From NCBI GenBank assembly GCA_022778545.1, contig JALFDW010000042.1, positions 124,001-188,000 on the forward strand: a DNA stretch of 64,000 nt. The letters run 5' to 3'. Position 1 is the stretch's first letter, and every line of letters begins with the position of its first letter. The notes beneath the pieces are model-generated. The model had not been told where the DNA came from. It worked only from the letters and a program-made list of their open reading frames with translations, and did no database searches. The stretch is from a bacterium (GTDB lineage Bacteria; Bacillota; Clostridia; Christensenellales; CAG-138). Of the stretch, positions 23,862-33,212 are shown piece by piece. The position numbers were made by a program, and so were the translations under genes.

Positions 23862-23894
23862 ATGACGGCGTTTGCCACGCCGTCATTCTTTTTC
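23862..23894 (+). terminator. Hairpin with T-run between the PASTA-like ORF and uppS
   Basis: ATGACGGCG pairs perfectly with CGCCGTCAT around TTTGCCA, then TCTTTTT. It would end the frr transcript or attenuate uppS. Confidence 0.75.
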
Positions 23895-23906
23895 AGGGAG
23901 GCAGCT

Positions 23907-24647
23907 TTGCAGATCGATGCGGAAAAGGAGCGGCAGGCGCTGGGCGACCGCTTGCCCGCGCATGTCGGGATCATTATGGACGGAAACGGCCGCTGGGCAA
24001 CGAAGCGGGGGATGCCGCGCGCGTTCGGACACCGGGCCGGAACGGAGCGCCTGCGGGGAATTATCCGCCTGAGCTCGGATCTCGGCATCCGCGCGCTGTC
24101 GCTGTATGCATTTTCAACCGAAAACTGGAAACGGCCGAAAGCGGAGGTTGACGCTCTGTTCGGCCTGTTCATGGAATATTTTGTAAACGAGGTGGAGGAA
24201 CTCCACACGAACCGCGTGCGCATCCGCGTGTTGGGGGACGTGGAGGGCCTGCCCGCCAACGTCGGCGCTGCGGTGCGCGCGGCGGAGAAAAAAACGGCCG
24301 AAAACGATGGACTCAGGCTCAACGTCGCGCTCAATTACGGGAGCCGCGCGGAAACCGTGCGCGCGGTGCAGTCGCTTGCGCGGGAGGCCGCATCCGGTGC
24401 GCTTTCTCCCGATGCGATCAGCGAGGAAACGCTGCTTTCCCGCCTGGATACGGCGGGCTTGCCGGAGCTGGACCTGCTCATCCGCACGGGCGGAGAGCAG
24501 CGCCTTTCCAACTTCCTGCTTTTGCAGGCTGCTTATGCGGAGCTTGCGTTTGTGGATACGCTTTGGCCGGATTATTCGGACGAGCTCTATATGGATACGC
24601 TGCGTGACTATGCGCGGCGGAACAGGCGCTTCGGCGGTCTGAAATAA
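23907..24647 (+). CDS. uppS: Isoprenyl transferase (undecaprenyl diphosphate synthase)
   Basis: 246 residues from TTG 23907, five bases after GGGAGG; the in-frame ATG at 23862 is inside the preceding terminator stem and would add 15 residues. The enzyme makes the C55 lipid carrier. Landmarks: the catalytic Asp and P-loop in HVGIIMDGNGRWATKRG, FGHRAGTE, LSLYAFSTENWKRP, LNVALNYGSRAE and DLLIRTGGEQRLSNFLLLQAAYAELAFVD. First gene of the uppS-cdsA-dxr-rseP-ispG-polC run, a conserved lipid/isoprenoid cluster. Confidence 0.95.
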   Translation: MQIDAEKERQALGDRLPAHVGIIMDGNGRWATKRGMPRAFGHRAGTERLRGIIRLSSDLGIRALSLYAFSTENWKRPKAEVDALFGLFMEYFVNEVEELHTNRVRIRVLGDVEGLPANVGAAVRAAEKKTAENDGLRLNVALNYGSRAETVRAVQSLAREAASGALSPDAISEETLLSRLDTAGLPELDLLIRTGGEQRLSNFLLLQAAYAELAFVDTLWPDYSDELYMDTLRDYARRNRRFGGLK

Positions 24648-24662
24648 ATGAGGAGGGGAATT

Positions 24663-25478
24663 ATGTCAAAACTCGGGAAGCGCCTTCTCGTGGCGGCGAT
24701 CCTTCTGTTTGTGCTTGCAGCGATCCTGCATTTAGGCGGGTGGCTGCAATGCGCGATTTTTACCATCGGCGCGATCGCAAGCGTGTTTGAGATCAGCAAT
24801 GCGTTTGAAAAGAAAGAGCACCGGCCGTTTATGGCGCCTGCTTACCTGTATGCGGCGGGATATTTTGTGCTGTACCGCACGTTTGGCGGCGAAGCGGTCT
24901 TTCTGCTTGGCATATTTGTTGTGATGCTCGCGCTGATGGAGCGCGTCCTTGAGCGCACGCGCACCACGGAGGATGCGTTTTACGCCCTTATTCCTCTTGC
25001 GTATCCGCTTGCTTTTTTCACGGCGGTGGCTATGGTCGCGGAATATGCCGGGGATTACGACAAGAGCCGCATCGCGCTGCTTTCGATCTTTGCCATGCCG
25101 CTGATGGGGGATACATTTGCTTATACAATCGGCAAGCTGTTCGGCAAGCGCAAGCTTTCGCCGGAACTGAGCCCGAACAAGACCGTTGCCGGCGGCATCG
25201 GCGGTGTGTTCGGCGGTGCGGTGGGCGGCGCGCTCGTGTATGCGTTCGAGGGGTTGTACCCGGCGGGCGTTTCGCTCCCTCTGCTGCTTTGCCTTGGACT
25301 TCTCTGCGGCGTGTTCGGCCAGTTTGGGGATCTGTTCGCTTCCGCCATCAAGCGCTGGGCGGGCATCAAGGATTACAGCCGCATCTTTTCCGAACACGGC
25401 GGCATGCTCGACCGGTTGGACAGCGTTCTCTTTTGCGCCCCGATCGTTTACGCTGTGTTCAAAATTATGGGAGTATAA
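24663..25478 (+). CDS. cdsA: Phosphatidate cytidylyltransferase
   Basis: 271 residues from ATG 24663, behind GAGGAGGGG. The multi-pass enzyme converts phosphatidic acid to CDP-diacylglycerol. Six to eight hydrophobic segments are present, and the family motif is spread over GDTFAYTIGKLFGKRKLSPELSPNKTVAGG and FGQFGDLFASAIKRWAGIKDYSRIFSEHGGMLDRLDS, with its metal-binding Asp residues. Directly downstream of uppS. Confidence 0.93.
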   Translation: MSKLGKRLLVAAILLFVLAAILHLGGWLQCAIFTIGAIASVFEISNAFEKKEHRPFMAPAYLYAAGYFVLYRTFGGEAVFLLGIFVVMLALMERVLERTRTTEDAFYALIPLAYPLAFFTAVAMVAEYAGDYDKSRIALLSIFAMPLMGDTFAYTIGKLFGKRKLSPELSPNKTVAGGIGGVFGGAVGGALVYAFEGLYPAGVSLPLLLCLGLLCGVFGQFGDLFASAIKRWAGIKDYSRIFSEHGGMLDRLDSVLFCAPIVYAVFKIMGV

Positions 25479-25490
25479 TAAATTGAAACC

Positions 25491-26642
25491 ATGAAAACCA
25501 TTGCAGTTCTTGGCAGCACAGGCTCAATCGGGCGGCAGACGCTCGACGTGCTCCGTGCGCACCCGGAGCTTGGGCGTGTGGGTGCGCTTGCGGCACACGG
25601 AAATGCGGAGCTTCTGCTTGCGCAGGCACGGGAGTTTCACCCCGCGTTCGTCGGCATCGCAGATGAGGCTGCCGCAGCGGCGCTCCGCCCATATTTGCCG
25701 GCGGGAACGCGCCTTGCGGTGGGAAACGAAGCGGCCTCAGAGGCTGCGGCGCTGCCGGAAGTGGATACCGTGGTGAACGGCGTTTCCGGCTTCGCGGGGA
25801 CGGAACCGCTCCTTGCGGCGCTTGCCGCGGGGAAGACCGTTGCGCTTGCAAACAAGGAAAGCATCGTCTGCGCGCATAAGCTCGTGGATGAGGCGCTCCG
25901 GCATGGCGGAAGGATCGTACCTGTGGACAGCGAGCAGTCCGCGATCTTCCAATGCCTTTCGGGCGGGTCCTACGGCGAGGTCGCAAGGCTCTGGCTCACG
26001 GCCTCCGGCGGGCCGTTCCGCACGTTTTCCAAAGAACAGCTTCGCACCGTGACGGCGGCGGACGCGCTCCGACACCCGACGTGGAACATGGGCGCAAAGA
26101 TCACCATCGACTCGGCGACCCTTTTCAACAAGGGGCTCGAGATCATGGAGGCAAGCTATCTTTTCGGCATTGACGGCGCGCGCATCTCGGTGCTGGTACA
26201 CCCGGAATCCATCGTGCATTCCATGGTGGAATTCTGCGATGCGAGCGTGCTGGCGCAGCTTTCAAGGCCGGATATGCGCCTTGCCATCCATTATGCGCTG
26301 ACCTGGCCGGAACGGGCGCCCTCGACCTTTGGCGCGCTGAACCTGGCCGAAGCGGGCCGGCTCACATTCGAAGCGCCGGATGAAGAACGCTTCCCTTCCA
26401 TCCCGCTTGCATATGCGGCATTGCAGGAGGGGGAATTGCTCCCGATCGCCTATAACGCGGCAAATGAAGCGGCGGTTGCCCGCTTCCGCGCGGGAGAGAT
26501 TGGATTTTTCGATGTGTTCCGCACGGTGGAATATGCGATGGCGCATATGCCGCACGGGACGATCCGCACGTTTGCGGACATACTTGAAACAGACCGCGAG
26601 GCGCGAAGCCTTGCGGAGAAAGCGATGGAGAAGAAAAGTTGA
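25491..26642 (+). CDS. dxr: 1-deoxy-D-xylulose 5-phosphate reductoisomerase
   Basis: 383 residues. Catalyses the NADPH-dependent formation of MEP, the committed step of the non-mevalonate isoprenoid route. N-terminal Rossmann motif ITVLGSTGSIGRQTL-like (AVLGSTGSIGRQTLDVL), ALANKESIV, PVDSEQSAIFQCL with metal ligands, and ITIDSATLFNKGLEIMEASYLF are all intact. rseP overlaps its stop by four bases. Confidence 0.96.
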   Translation: MKTIAVLGSTGSIGRQTLDVLRAHPELGRVGALAAHGNAELLLAQAREFHPAFVGIADEAAAAALRPYLPAGTRLAVGNEAASEAAALPEVDTVVNGVSGFAGTEPLLAALAAGKTVALANKESIVCAHKLVDEALRHGGRIVPVDSEQSAIFQCLSGGSYGEVARLWLTASGGPFRTFSKEQLRTVTAADALRHPTWNMGAKITIDSATLFNKGLEIMEASYLFGIDGARISVLVHPESIVHSMVEFCDASVLAQLSRPDMRLAIHYALTWPERAPSTFGALNLAEAGRLTFEAPDEERFPSIPLAYAALQEGELLPIAYNAANEAAVARFRAGEIGFFDVFRTVEYAMAHMPHGTIRTFADILETDREARSLAEKAMEKKS

Positions 26643-27685
26643 CGACGTTTTTATCCATTCTGGCGGCGCTGCTCGTGCTTTCCGTATTTGTTGTGGTGCA
26701 CGAGCTTGGCCATTTCCTGGCAGGGCGGCTTCTGGGCTTCACCGTGCTGGAGTTTTCCGTGGGCATGGGCCCTGCAATCCTGAAAAAAGAGAAGAACGGC
26801 ATCCTCTATGCGCTGCGCGCATTCCCGATCGGCGGCATGTGCCGCTTTTATGGCGAGGACGAAGAAGCAAAGGACGGCAAGTCCTTTTCGTCGCATCCGG
26901 TATGGAAGCGCATCATCGTTGTGGCGGCAGGCCCGGTGATGAACATCCTTGCGGCGATCCTGTTTGCAACGGTATCGCTGATGAGCTACGGCGTGTATGT
27001 GGATATTCCCACGGTGCAGGAGCTTGCGAGCGAGACTGCGCCTGCGGCAATCGCCGGCATTGAACCGGGGGATGTGATTTACGCGATCAACGGCAAGGTG
27101 ATTGAGACCTACGATGAGACTTCCGATCTGATCCTCGCGGCAAGCGGAGACGAAATGACTGTGACCGTGCAGCGGGACGGCACGCTCATCGACCTTACCG
27201 TGCGCGATTTTTACAATGCGGAAGAAGGACGGAACTTCATCGGCATCACATATGGCTATGGCAGGGCGCATTACGGGCTGTTCCGCGCGCTCGGCTATTC
27301 GTTCCGCTATGTGTGGAACATCTTCACGGAGATGGCACGCTTCATCGGCAGCATTTTCACGCAGGGCGTGAAACAGGGCGATGTTATGGGGCCTGTCGGC
27401 ACGGTTTCCGTCATCGGCAAGGCGGTGCGCACGGGCTTTGAAACGGTGCTTTACCTCTCCACGCTCATCAGCGCGAACCTTGCGTTCATGAACCTTCTGC
27501 CCCTGCCCGCGCTCGATGGCGGCCGTTTGGTGTTCCTCCTGATCGAGGCGGTGCGCCGCAAGCCTATCCCGCCGGAAAAAGAGGGCATGGTTCACTTTGC
27601 GGGGCTGGTGCTGCTGCTCCTCCTGATGGTCTACCTGACGGTCAGCGATGTGCGCGGGCTTGTAAGCGGCCTCTTTGGCGGATAA
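26639..27685 (+). CDS. rseP: RIP metalloprotease RseP (site-2 protease)
   Basis: 348 residues, TTG start overlapping the dxr stop. Zinc site HELGH in VVVHELGHFLAGRLLG near residue 22, a PDZ domain (GIEPGDVIYAINGKVIETYDE) in the middle, and the second zinc-site motif NLLPLPALDGGRLVFLLIEAVRRKPI near the C-terminus, with four hydrophobic segments. It cleaves membrane anchors of anti-sigma factors and leftover signal peptides. Note that it is distinct from SpoIVFB, which would process pro-SigK. Confidence 0.94.
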   Translation: MTTFLSILAALLVLSVFVVVHELGHFLAGRLLGFTVLEFSVGMGPAILKKEKNGILYALRAFPIGGMCRFYGEDEEAKDGKSFSSHPVWKRIIVVAAGPVMNILAAILFATVSLMSYGVYVDIPTVQELASETAPAAIAGIEPGDVIYAINGKVIETYDETSDLILAASGDEMTVTVQRDGTLIDLTVRDFYNAEEGRNFIGITYGYGRAHYGLFRALGYSFRYVWNIFTEMARFIGSIFTQGVKQGDVMGPVGTVSVIGKAVRTGFETVLYLSTLISANLAFMNLLPLPALDGGRLVFLLIEAVRRKPIPPEKEGMVHFAGLVLLLLLMVYLTVSDVRGLVSGLFGG

Positions 27686-27716
27686 GGAACAGAACCAAAC
27701 GGAAAACGGAGAACCG

Positions 27717-28802
27717 GTGACTGAAATGCGGAACAGAACAAGAGCCGTCCGGGCCGGCGGAGTATGGATGGGTGCGGATGCACCCATTTCCGTGCAATCG
27801 ATGACAAATACATACACGGGGGATGTGGAAGCCACTGTGACGCAGGTGCAGCAGCTTGCGGAAGCGGGCTGCGAGATCGTGCGCATGGCGGTGAATGATG
27901 CGGCTGCGGCTGAGGCCGTGCGGGAGATCCGCGCGCGCACGCAGGTTCCGCTCGTTGCGGACATCCACTTTGATTACAGGCTTGCGATCACAGCCATTGA
28001 GAACGGGATCGACAAGATCCGTTTCAACCCGGGAAACATCGGGAGCGAAGCGAATGTGCGCGCGCTTGTGGACTGCGCAAAGGCGCATCATGTGCCGATC
28101 CGCGTCGGCGTAAACGCGGGTTCGCTCGATAAAGCGTTGCTCGCGCGCTACGGTGCGCCAACACCCGCTGCGCTTGCGGAAAGCGCGCTTTCCCATGTGC
28201 GCATTCTGGAACGTGCCGCTTTCTCGGACATCGTGATCTCGGCGAAGATTTCGAACGTGCCGGAAACGGTGGAGACATATTACCTGCTCAGCAAGGCATG
28301 CAATTATCCGTTGCATGTGGGCGTGACGGAGGCGGGCGGCGGGGAACTTGCCGTCATCAAGTCCGCCGCAGGCATCGGCGCGCTGCTGCTTGCGGGCATC
28401 GGCGACACGCTCCGTGTTTCGCTCACGGGCGACCCGCTGCGCGAGGTAGCGGCAGGCATTGCGATTCTCCGGGCACTTGGCTTGCGCAAAGAAGGTGTGG
28501 AGGTCATCAGCTGCCCGACCTGCGGCCGATGCAAAAACCTCGCAGCACACGCGGCGCTTGCGGAGCGCGTGGAACGGGAATTCCGAAATGAAACGGCGTA
28601 TTTGAAGGTCGCGGTAATGGGCTGTGCGGTGAACGGGCCGGGCGAGGCGCGGGAAGCGGACATCGGCATCGCCTTCGGGCGAACGAACGCCGTGGTGTTC
28701 AAACGCGGGGAGCAGGCCTTTGCGGGGGAGCTGCCCGGCGTGGCGGAACGCTTTCTTGCTGAAGTTCGGGACATGCTGGAAGAACGGAAAAAGGAGCAAT
28801 GA
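27717..28802 (+). CDS. ispG: 4-hydroxy-3-methylbut-2-enyl diphosphate synthase (flavodoxin/ferredoxin)
   Basis: 361 residues if started at GTG 27717 (GGAG five bases upstream); ATG 27726 and TTG 27675 are alternatives. It carries out the penultimate MEP-pathway step with a [4Fe-4S] cluster. The start region RAVRAGGVWMGADAPISVQSMTNTYTGD is typical, and the cluster ligands appear as SCPTCGRC near the C-terminal third, with GCAVNGPGEAREADIGIA following. polC begins within its stop codon (ATGA). Confidence 0.94.
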   Translation: MTEMRNRTRAVRAGGVWMGADAPISVQSMTNTYTGDVEATVTQVQQLAEAGCEIVRMAVNDAAAAEAVREIRARTQVPLVADIHFDYRLAITAIENGIDKIRFNPGNIGSEANVRALVDCAKAHHVPIRVGVNAGSLDKALLARYGAPTPAALAESALSHVRILERAAFSDIVISAKISNVPETVETYYLLSKACNYPLHVGVTEAGGGELAVIKSAAGIGALLLAGIGDTLRVSLTGDPLREVAAGIAILRALGLRKEGVEVISCPTCGRCKNLAAHAALAERVEREFRNETAYLKVAVMGCAVNGPGEAREADIGIAFGRTNAVVFKRGEQAFAGELPGVAERFLAEVRDMLEERKKEQ

Positions 28803-31800
28803 CGATGCGGCAGGACGACCCTTACGGCCTTGCGGAATTTGGCGCGGAACTTCTTGGCGCCAGGCTCTACAAAAAGGAAAAGCGGCTCGTAGCCGAGCTG
28901 CACCTGACGCGGCTCATCAGCGCGCGGGATGCGGAACGCATTGCGGCGCAGCTTGGCACGGCAGTCCCGGAGTGCACGGTGGAGCTTCACACGCGGGATG
29001 CGGCGGCGCTCATGGAGCACAGCGCCCTCCCGGCGATGCTTGCGGAAAGCTGGACGCACTTTTCACCGCTGATGCGCCCGGTGCTGCGCAGCGCCGTTTG
29101 GGAGCGGGAAGCGCAGGATTCCTTTGCCGTGCGCATCCCGGAAAAGCTGTACGACGCGGCGAAGCATTATAACGGCGCAAACCATTTGACGGAGTTTGTG
29201 CGCACACTTTACGGCGTGGAGCTTCAGATCCATCTCATGCCGGACGCGTCCCTGACCATGCCAAAGCCGGAGCAGGAGGGGGAACAGCCGCCTGCGGATA
29301 TGGCGGCGCAGGGAGAGCCTGCGCGGCGCACGCAGAAGCCTGCTTCCGCAAAGAAAACGGCGTCCGCGCGTTCCGGCGCAAAGAAGGCCGTCATCCCAAA
29401 GGAAGCCGTTCTGCTCGGCACACCCACAGGCACGAAAATTGTCCCTATGCGGGATGTAAATGAAGAATCCGGGACCGTTACCGTGCAGGGGGAGATCCTT
29501 TCCATGGAGGTGAAGCTCCGCAAGGACGAAAGCTTCATCGTGTCCCTTTATTTTTCCGACAAAACCTGGACGCTTCCGCTCAAGCTTTTCCTGCGCAAGG
29601 AGGAAAAGAACATTGTGGAGCGCATCGAAGCCTGCAAAAAGGATGGCAAGTGGATCGTTGCGCATGGCCGCTATGCGCGGGATGATTTCATGAGCATGCA
29701 CTGCCTGTTCCCGAACTGGCTGTATATGACGGAACCCATCCGCAGGATGGACAAGGCGGAGCACAAGCGGGTCGAGCTGCATCTGCATACGAAGATGTCC
29801 TCCATGGACGGCCTGGTCGACCCCAAGGATGCGATCGCCACGGCTGCCCGCTGGGGGCACAAGGCCGTTGCGATCACGGATCACGGCGTGGTGCAGGCGT
29901 TCCCGACGGTGGTTTCCGCGGCGGACAAGCTCGCCAAGGACGGGAAGGATTTTAAGGCCATCCTCGGTGTGGAAGGCTATCTGCTGCCGGACTGCACGCT
30001 CATCCCAATGGAAGGGGATTTCTGCGCCCTGGGGCTTACGCTGGGAGGCGGCGTGCGCAACGACAGCGTGTTCGAAATCGCTGCGGTGCGCTATGCGCCG
30101 GGCAGGGAAGAAAGGCGATTCCATACGTTTGTGAACCCCGCTGTCCCGCTGCCGCAGGCGCTTGCCAACGAAATGGGCGTGACGGAGGAGGAGGTCACCG
30201 CTGCGCCACTGTTTGGCGAAGCGTTGCAGGCGTTTTCGGAGTTTGCCAGCGGCGCACACATCGTGTTCCACGGGGCGGAGGCTCTCCTGCCGCTTTGGAA
30301 GAAGGCGCAGGAGCTTTCCCTCACTTTGTCCTCGCAGTGTGTGAATACGGAGATGCTGACGCATTATCTGTTCCGGGAGCTGAAGGATACGGGGCTTTCC
30401 GCTGCCTGCGCGGCCGCCGGTGTGCCGGAAGCGGGAAACGGCGCTTCCGCAAGGGCGGAGGCGGTGCGTGCGCTGCTTGCGGCGCTTTGCGTGCGCATGC
30501 GGGAAAGGAATGTGCAGCGCCTTCCGCTCACGGATTTCGTGCCGCGTGAACGTGTAAAGGGGCAGCGCAGCACGTTCCACATCATTTTGCTGGCAAAGAA
30601 CCACGAGGGGCTTAAAAACATGTACCGCCTCGTGTCCTATGCGCATCTTGAGCACCTCAAGGGCGTGCCGCGCATCCCGCGCAGCCTGTTGCAGATGCAC
30701 CGGGAGGGGCTCATCATCGGCTCAGCTTGCGAGGCTGGCGAGCTTTTCCATGCCGTGCTGGCGAATGAACCGCACGAAAAGCTTGTGGAGATCGCGAAGG
30801 AATACGACTATCTGGAGATCCAGCCCATCGGCAACAACGCGTTCCTTGTCCGCAACGAAACGGTGAAGGATGAAGAAGGGCTGCGCGACCTGAACCGGAA
30901 GATCGTGGCGCTCGGCGATGAACTGGGCATTCCCGTCGTCGCCACGGGGGATGTGCATTTTCTGAACCCGGAGGACGCGATCTACCGCGCCATCCTCATG
31001 AGCGCGAGGGATTTCAAGGACGCGGAACAGCAGGCGCCGCTGTATTTCAAAACGACGGAAGAAATGCTCGATGAGTTCTCCTACCTGGGCGAGGAAAAGG
31101 CGCTTGAGGTCGTCGTCACGAACCCGAACGCGATCGCGGATTCCTGTGACAGGCTCAAGGCGTTCCTTTCGGAAAAAGGGACGTATGCGCCCACGTTTGA
31201 AGGGGCAAATGAGGAATTGCGCGGCATGGCGGAAAAACGCGCCCATGAGATCTACGGCGACCCGCTGCCGGAGGTGGTGCAGGCGCGGTTGGAAAAGGAA
31301 CTCAATTCCATCATCGGCAATGGCTATGCAACGCTGTATCTGCTTGCGCAGCGGCTTGTGCACAAATCCAATTCGGACGGTTACCTCGTTGGCTCGCGTG
31401 GCTCGGTCGGATCCTCGTTTGTGGCCACGATGGCGGGCATCACGGAGGTGAACCCGCTGCAGCCGCATTATGTTTGCCCGAACTGCAAGCACAGCGATTT
31501 TGATGTGGACCGCACAAAATATGCCTGCGGCGTGGACATGCCGGATGCGAACTGCCCTGTGTGCGGCACAAAATACAAAAAGCTCGGCTATGAGATCCCC
31601 TTTGAGGTGTTCCTTGGCTTCAAGGGCGATAAAACGCCGGATATCGACCTGAACTTCTCCGGCGAATATCAGCCGGTCGCGCACAAATACGTGGAGGAGA
31701 TGTTCGGCGAAGGCCATGCCTTTCGCGCGGGCACGATCTCCGGCCTGAAGGAGAAAACGATCTACGGCTACATCAAGGGCTATTGCGAGCAGCAGGGTGT

Positions 31801-33064
31801 GAGTTTCAACAAGGGTGAGACGGATCGCCTTGTTGCGGGCTGCGTGGGCGTGAAACGCACCACAGGGCAGCACCCGGGCGGCATCGTCATCGTGCCGCAG
31901 GAAAACGACATCATCGAATTCTCCCCGGTGCAATACCCTGCGGACAAAAAGGAAAAAAACACCATCACCACGCATTTTGACTTCCACGCCATGGATGACA
32001 GGCTGGTGAAACTCGATATCCTCGGCCATGATGACCCGACGGTGCTGCGCATGCTGGAGGACATTACGGGCATCGACCCGAAGACCATCCCGCTCGACGA
32101 CCCGGATACGATGGAGATCTTCCGCTCACTGAATTCCCTTGGTATCTCGCTGGATGAGCTTGGCTGCGATGTGGGCTGCCTTGCGATCCCGGAGTTCGGA
32201 ACGAGCTTTGTGCGCGGCATGATCATGGAAACGCGGCCGACGACGATGGAGGAGCTTGTGCGCATTTCCGGCCTTTCCCATGGTGAAAACCTGTGGCTTG
32301 GCAACGCGCAGGATCTCATCGCGGCGGGGACGGCGACGCTTCCTCAGGTCCCCTGTACGCGCGATGATATCATGAATTATCTCATCCTGCGCGGCGGTGA
32401 CCCGTCCTTATCCTTTAAGACGATGGAAAGCGTCCGCAAAGGAAGGGGCGTTTCTCCGGAGATGGAGGCAGCGATGCGCGCTATCGACACGCCGGAATGG
32501 TATATTGACGCCTGCAAGAAAATCAAATACATGTTCCCGCGCGCGCACGCGGCGGCATATGTGATGATGGCCTTCCGCGTGGCGTATTTCAAGGTACATC
32601 TGCCGCTTGCATTCTATTCGGTATATTACACCGTGCGCGCCGATGCGTTTGACATCGCCGCGGCTGCAGGCGGGGCGGAGCGCGTATTGAAGAACATCAA
32701 GGCGCTGCGCCAGAAGGAGAAGGACAAGACCATCGAAACCAAGGAAGAGGATCTGCTCGTGATTCTCGAGGTGGTGTACGAGATGAACCTGCGCGGGATC
32801 GAGCTTTTGCCGGTGGATCTTATGAAATCCAAAGCGAAGCGGTTCGTGATTGAAGGCAATGCGATCCGCCCGCCGTTTTCCTCGATCGCGGGCGTGGGCG
32901 AGAACGCCGCGATCGGCATTGAGGAGGCGCAGACCGGCGGCGTATTCTGTTCCGTGGAGGATTTCCGGGTGCGCACAAAGGCAAACAGCGCCGTGATTAA
33001 TGCGATGCGCGCGCAGGGCTGCTTTGAAGGCTTGCCGGAAACAAACCAGCTCACGCTGTTTTAA
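28799..33064 (+). CDS. polC: DNA polymerase III alpha subunit, PolC type, with degenerate exonuclease domain
   Basis: 1421 residues, AAGGAG before the ATG. Replicative polymerase of low-GC Gram-positives. Order: N-terminal domain, Ala/Lys-rich linker near 190, OB fold, PHP part 1 (VELHLHTKMSSMDG near 325), an exonuclease insert at about 405-570, PHP part 2 (VVATGDVHFLNPED), zinc cysteines (CPNC ... CPVC), and the polymerase site TPDIDLNFSG near 946. PHP and polymerase residues look intact. The insert keeps the DnaQ-like skeleton (EIAAVRY, HTFVNPAVPLP) but not the DEDDh residues: the DVET-type motif is CALGLT, AHNASFD is FHGAEAL, and the last His/Asp pair is gone. Proofreading by this domain is therefore doubtful. 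Confidence 0.95.
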   Translation: MTMRQDDPYGLAEFGAELLGARLYKKEKRLVAELHLTRLISARDAERIAAQLGTAVPECTVELHTRDAAALMEHSALPAMLAESWTHFSPLMRPVLRSAVWEREAQDSFAVRIPEKLYDAAKHYNGANHLTEFVRTLYGVELQIHLMPDASLTMPKPEQEGEQPPADMAAQGEPARRTQKPASAKKTASARSGAKKAVIPKEAVLLGTPTGTKIVPMRDVNEESGTVTVQGEILSMEVKLRKDESFIVSLYFSDKTWTLPLKLFLRKEEKNIVERIEACKKDGKWIVAHGRYARDDFMSMHCLFPNWLYMTEPIRRMDKAEHKRVELHLHTKMSSMDGLVDPKDAIATAARWGHKAVAITDHGVVQAFPTVVSAADKLAKDGKDFKAILGVEGYLLPDCTLIPMEGDFCALGLTLGGGVRNDSVFEIAAVRYAPGREERRFHTFVNPAVPLPQALANEMGVTEEEVTAAPLFGEALQAFSEFASGAHIVFHGAEALLPLWKKAQELSLTLSSQCVNTEMLTHYLFRELKDTGLSAACAAAGVPEAGNGASARAEAVRALLAALCVRMRERNVQRLPLTDFVPRERVKGQRSTFHIILLAKNHEGLKNMYRLVSYAHLEHLKGVPRIPRSLLQMHREGLIIGSACEAGELFHAVLANEPHEKLVEIAKEYDYLEIQPIGNNAFLVRNETVKDEEGLRDLNRKIVALGDELGIPVVATGDVHFLNPEDAIYRAILMSARDFKDAEQQAPLYFKTTEEMLDEFSYLGEEKALEVVVTNPNAIADSCDRLKAFLSEKGTYAPTFEGANEELRGMAEKRAHEIYGDPLPEVVQARLEKELNSIIGNGYATLYLLAQRLVHKSNSDGYLVGSRGSVGSSFVATMAGITEVNPLQPHYVCPNCKHSDFDVDRTKYACGVDMPDANCPVCGTKYKKLGYEIPFEVFLGFKGDKTPDIDLNFSGEYQPVAHKYVEEMFGEGHAFRAGTISGLKEKTIYGYIKGYCEQQGVSFNKGETDRLVAGCVGVKRTTGQHPGGIVIVPQENDIIEFSPVQYPADKKEKNTITTHFDFHAMDDRLVKLDILGHDDPTVLRMLEDITGIDPKTIPLDDPDTMEIFRSLNSLGISLDELGCDVGCLAIPEFGTSFVRGMIMETRPTTMEELVRISGLSHGENLWLGNAQDLIAAGTATLPQVPCTRDDIMNYLILRGGDPSLSFKTMESVRKGRGVSPEMEAAMRAIDTPEWYIDACKKIKYMFPRAHAAAYVMMAFRVAYFKVHLPLAFYSVYYTVRADAFDIAAAAGGAERVLKNIKALRQKEKDKTIETKEEDLLVILEVVYEMNLRGIELLPVDLMKSKAKRFVIEGNAIRPPFSSIAGVGENAAIGIEEAQTGGVFCSVEDFRVRTKANSAVINAMRAQGCFEGLPETNQLTLF

Positions 33065-33096
33065 GGCCAAACACAGGGCAAAAATGAAGATTGTGC

Positions 33097-33125
33097 TTGC
33101 TTAAAACGGCATGACCTGTTATAAT
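33097..33125 (+). promoter_or_regulatory. Promoter of the rimP-nusA-infB operon
   Basis: TTGCTT, 17 bp, TATAAT. Confidence 0.7.
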
Positions 33126-33162
33126 GTTCTTGTTGGTCAGCAAAAGCTGTATTTGAGGTTTG

Positions 33163-33195
33163 AAAGAGTGGGCGTTTATCCCGCTCTTTTGTTTT
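33163..33195 (+). terminator. Leader attenuator before rimP
   Basis: AAAGAGTGGG pairs with CCCGCTCTTT (one G-U pair), followed by TGTTTT, 38 bases after the -10 hexamer and 18 bases before the rimP start. Suits NusA-linked control of its own operon. Confidence 0.65.
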
Positions 33196-33212
33196 GAAGG
33201 AGAGGGAACGGA

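Noticed and set aside
23862-23906. 15-residue N-terminal extension of UppS
   Set aside because: Encoded by a terminator hairpin with no ribosome binding site before it.
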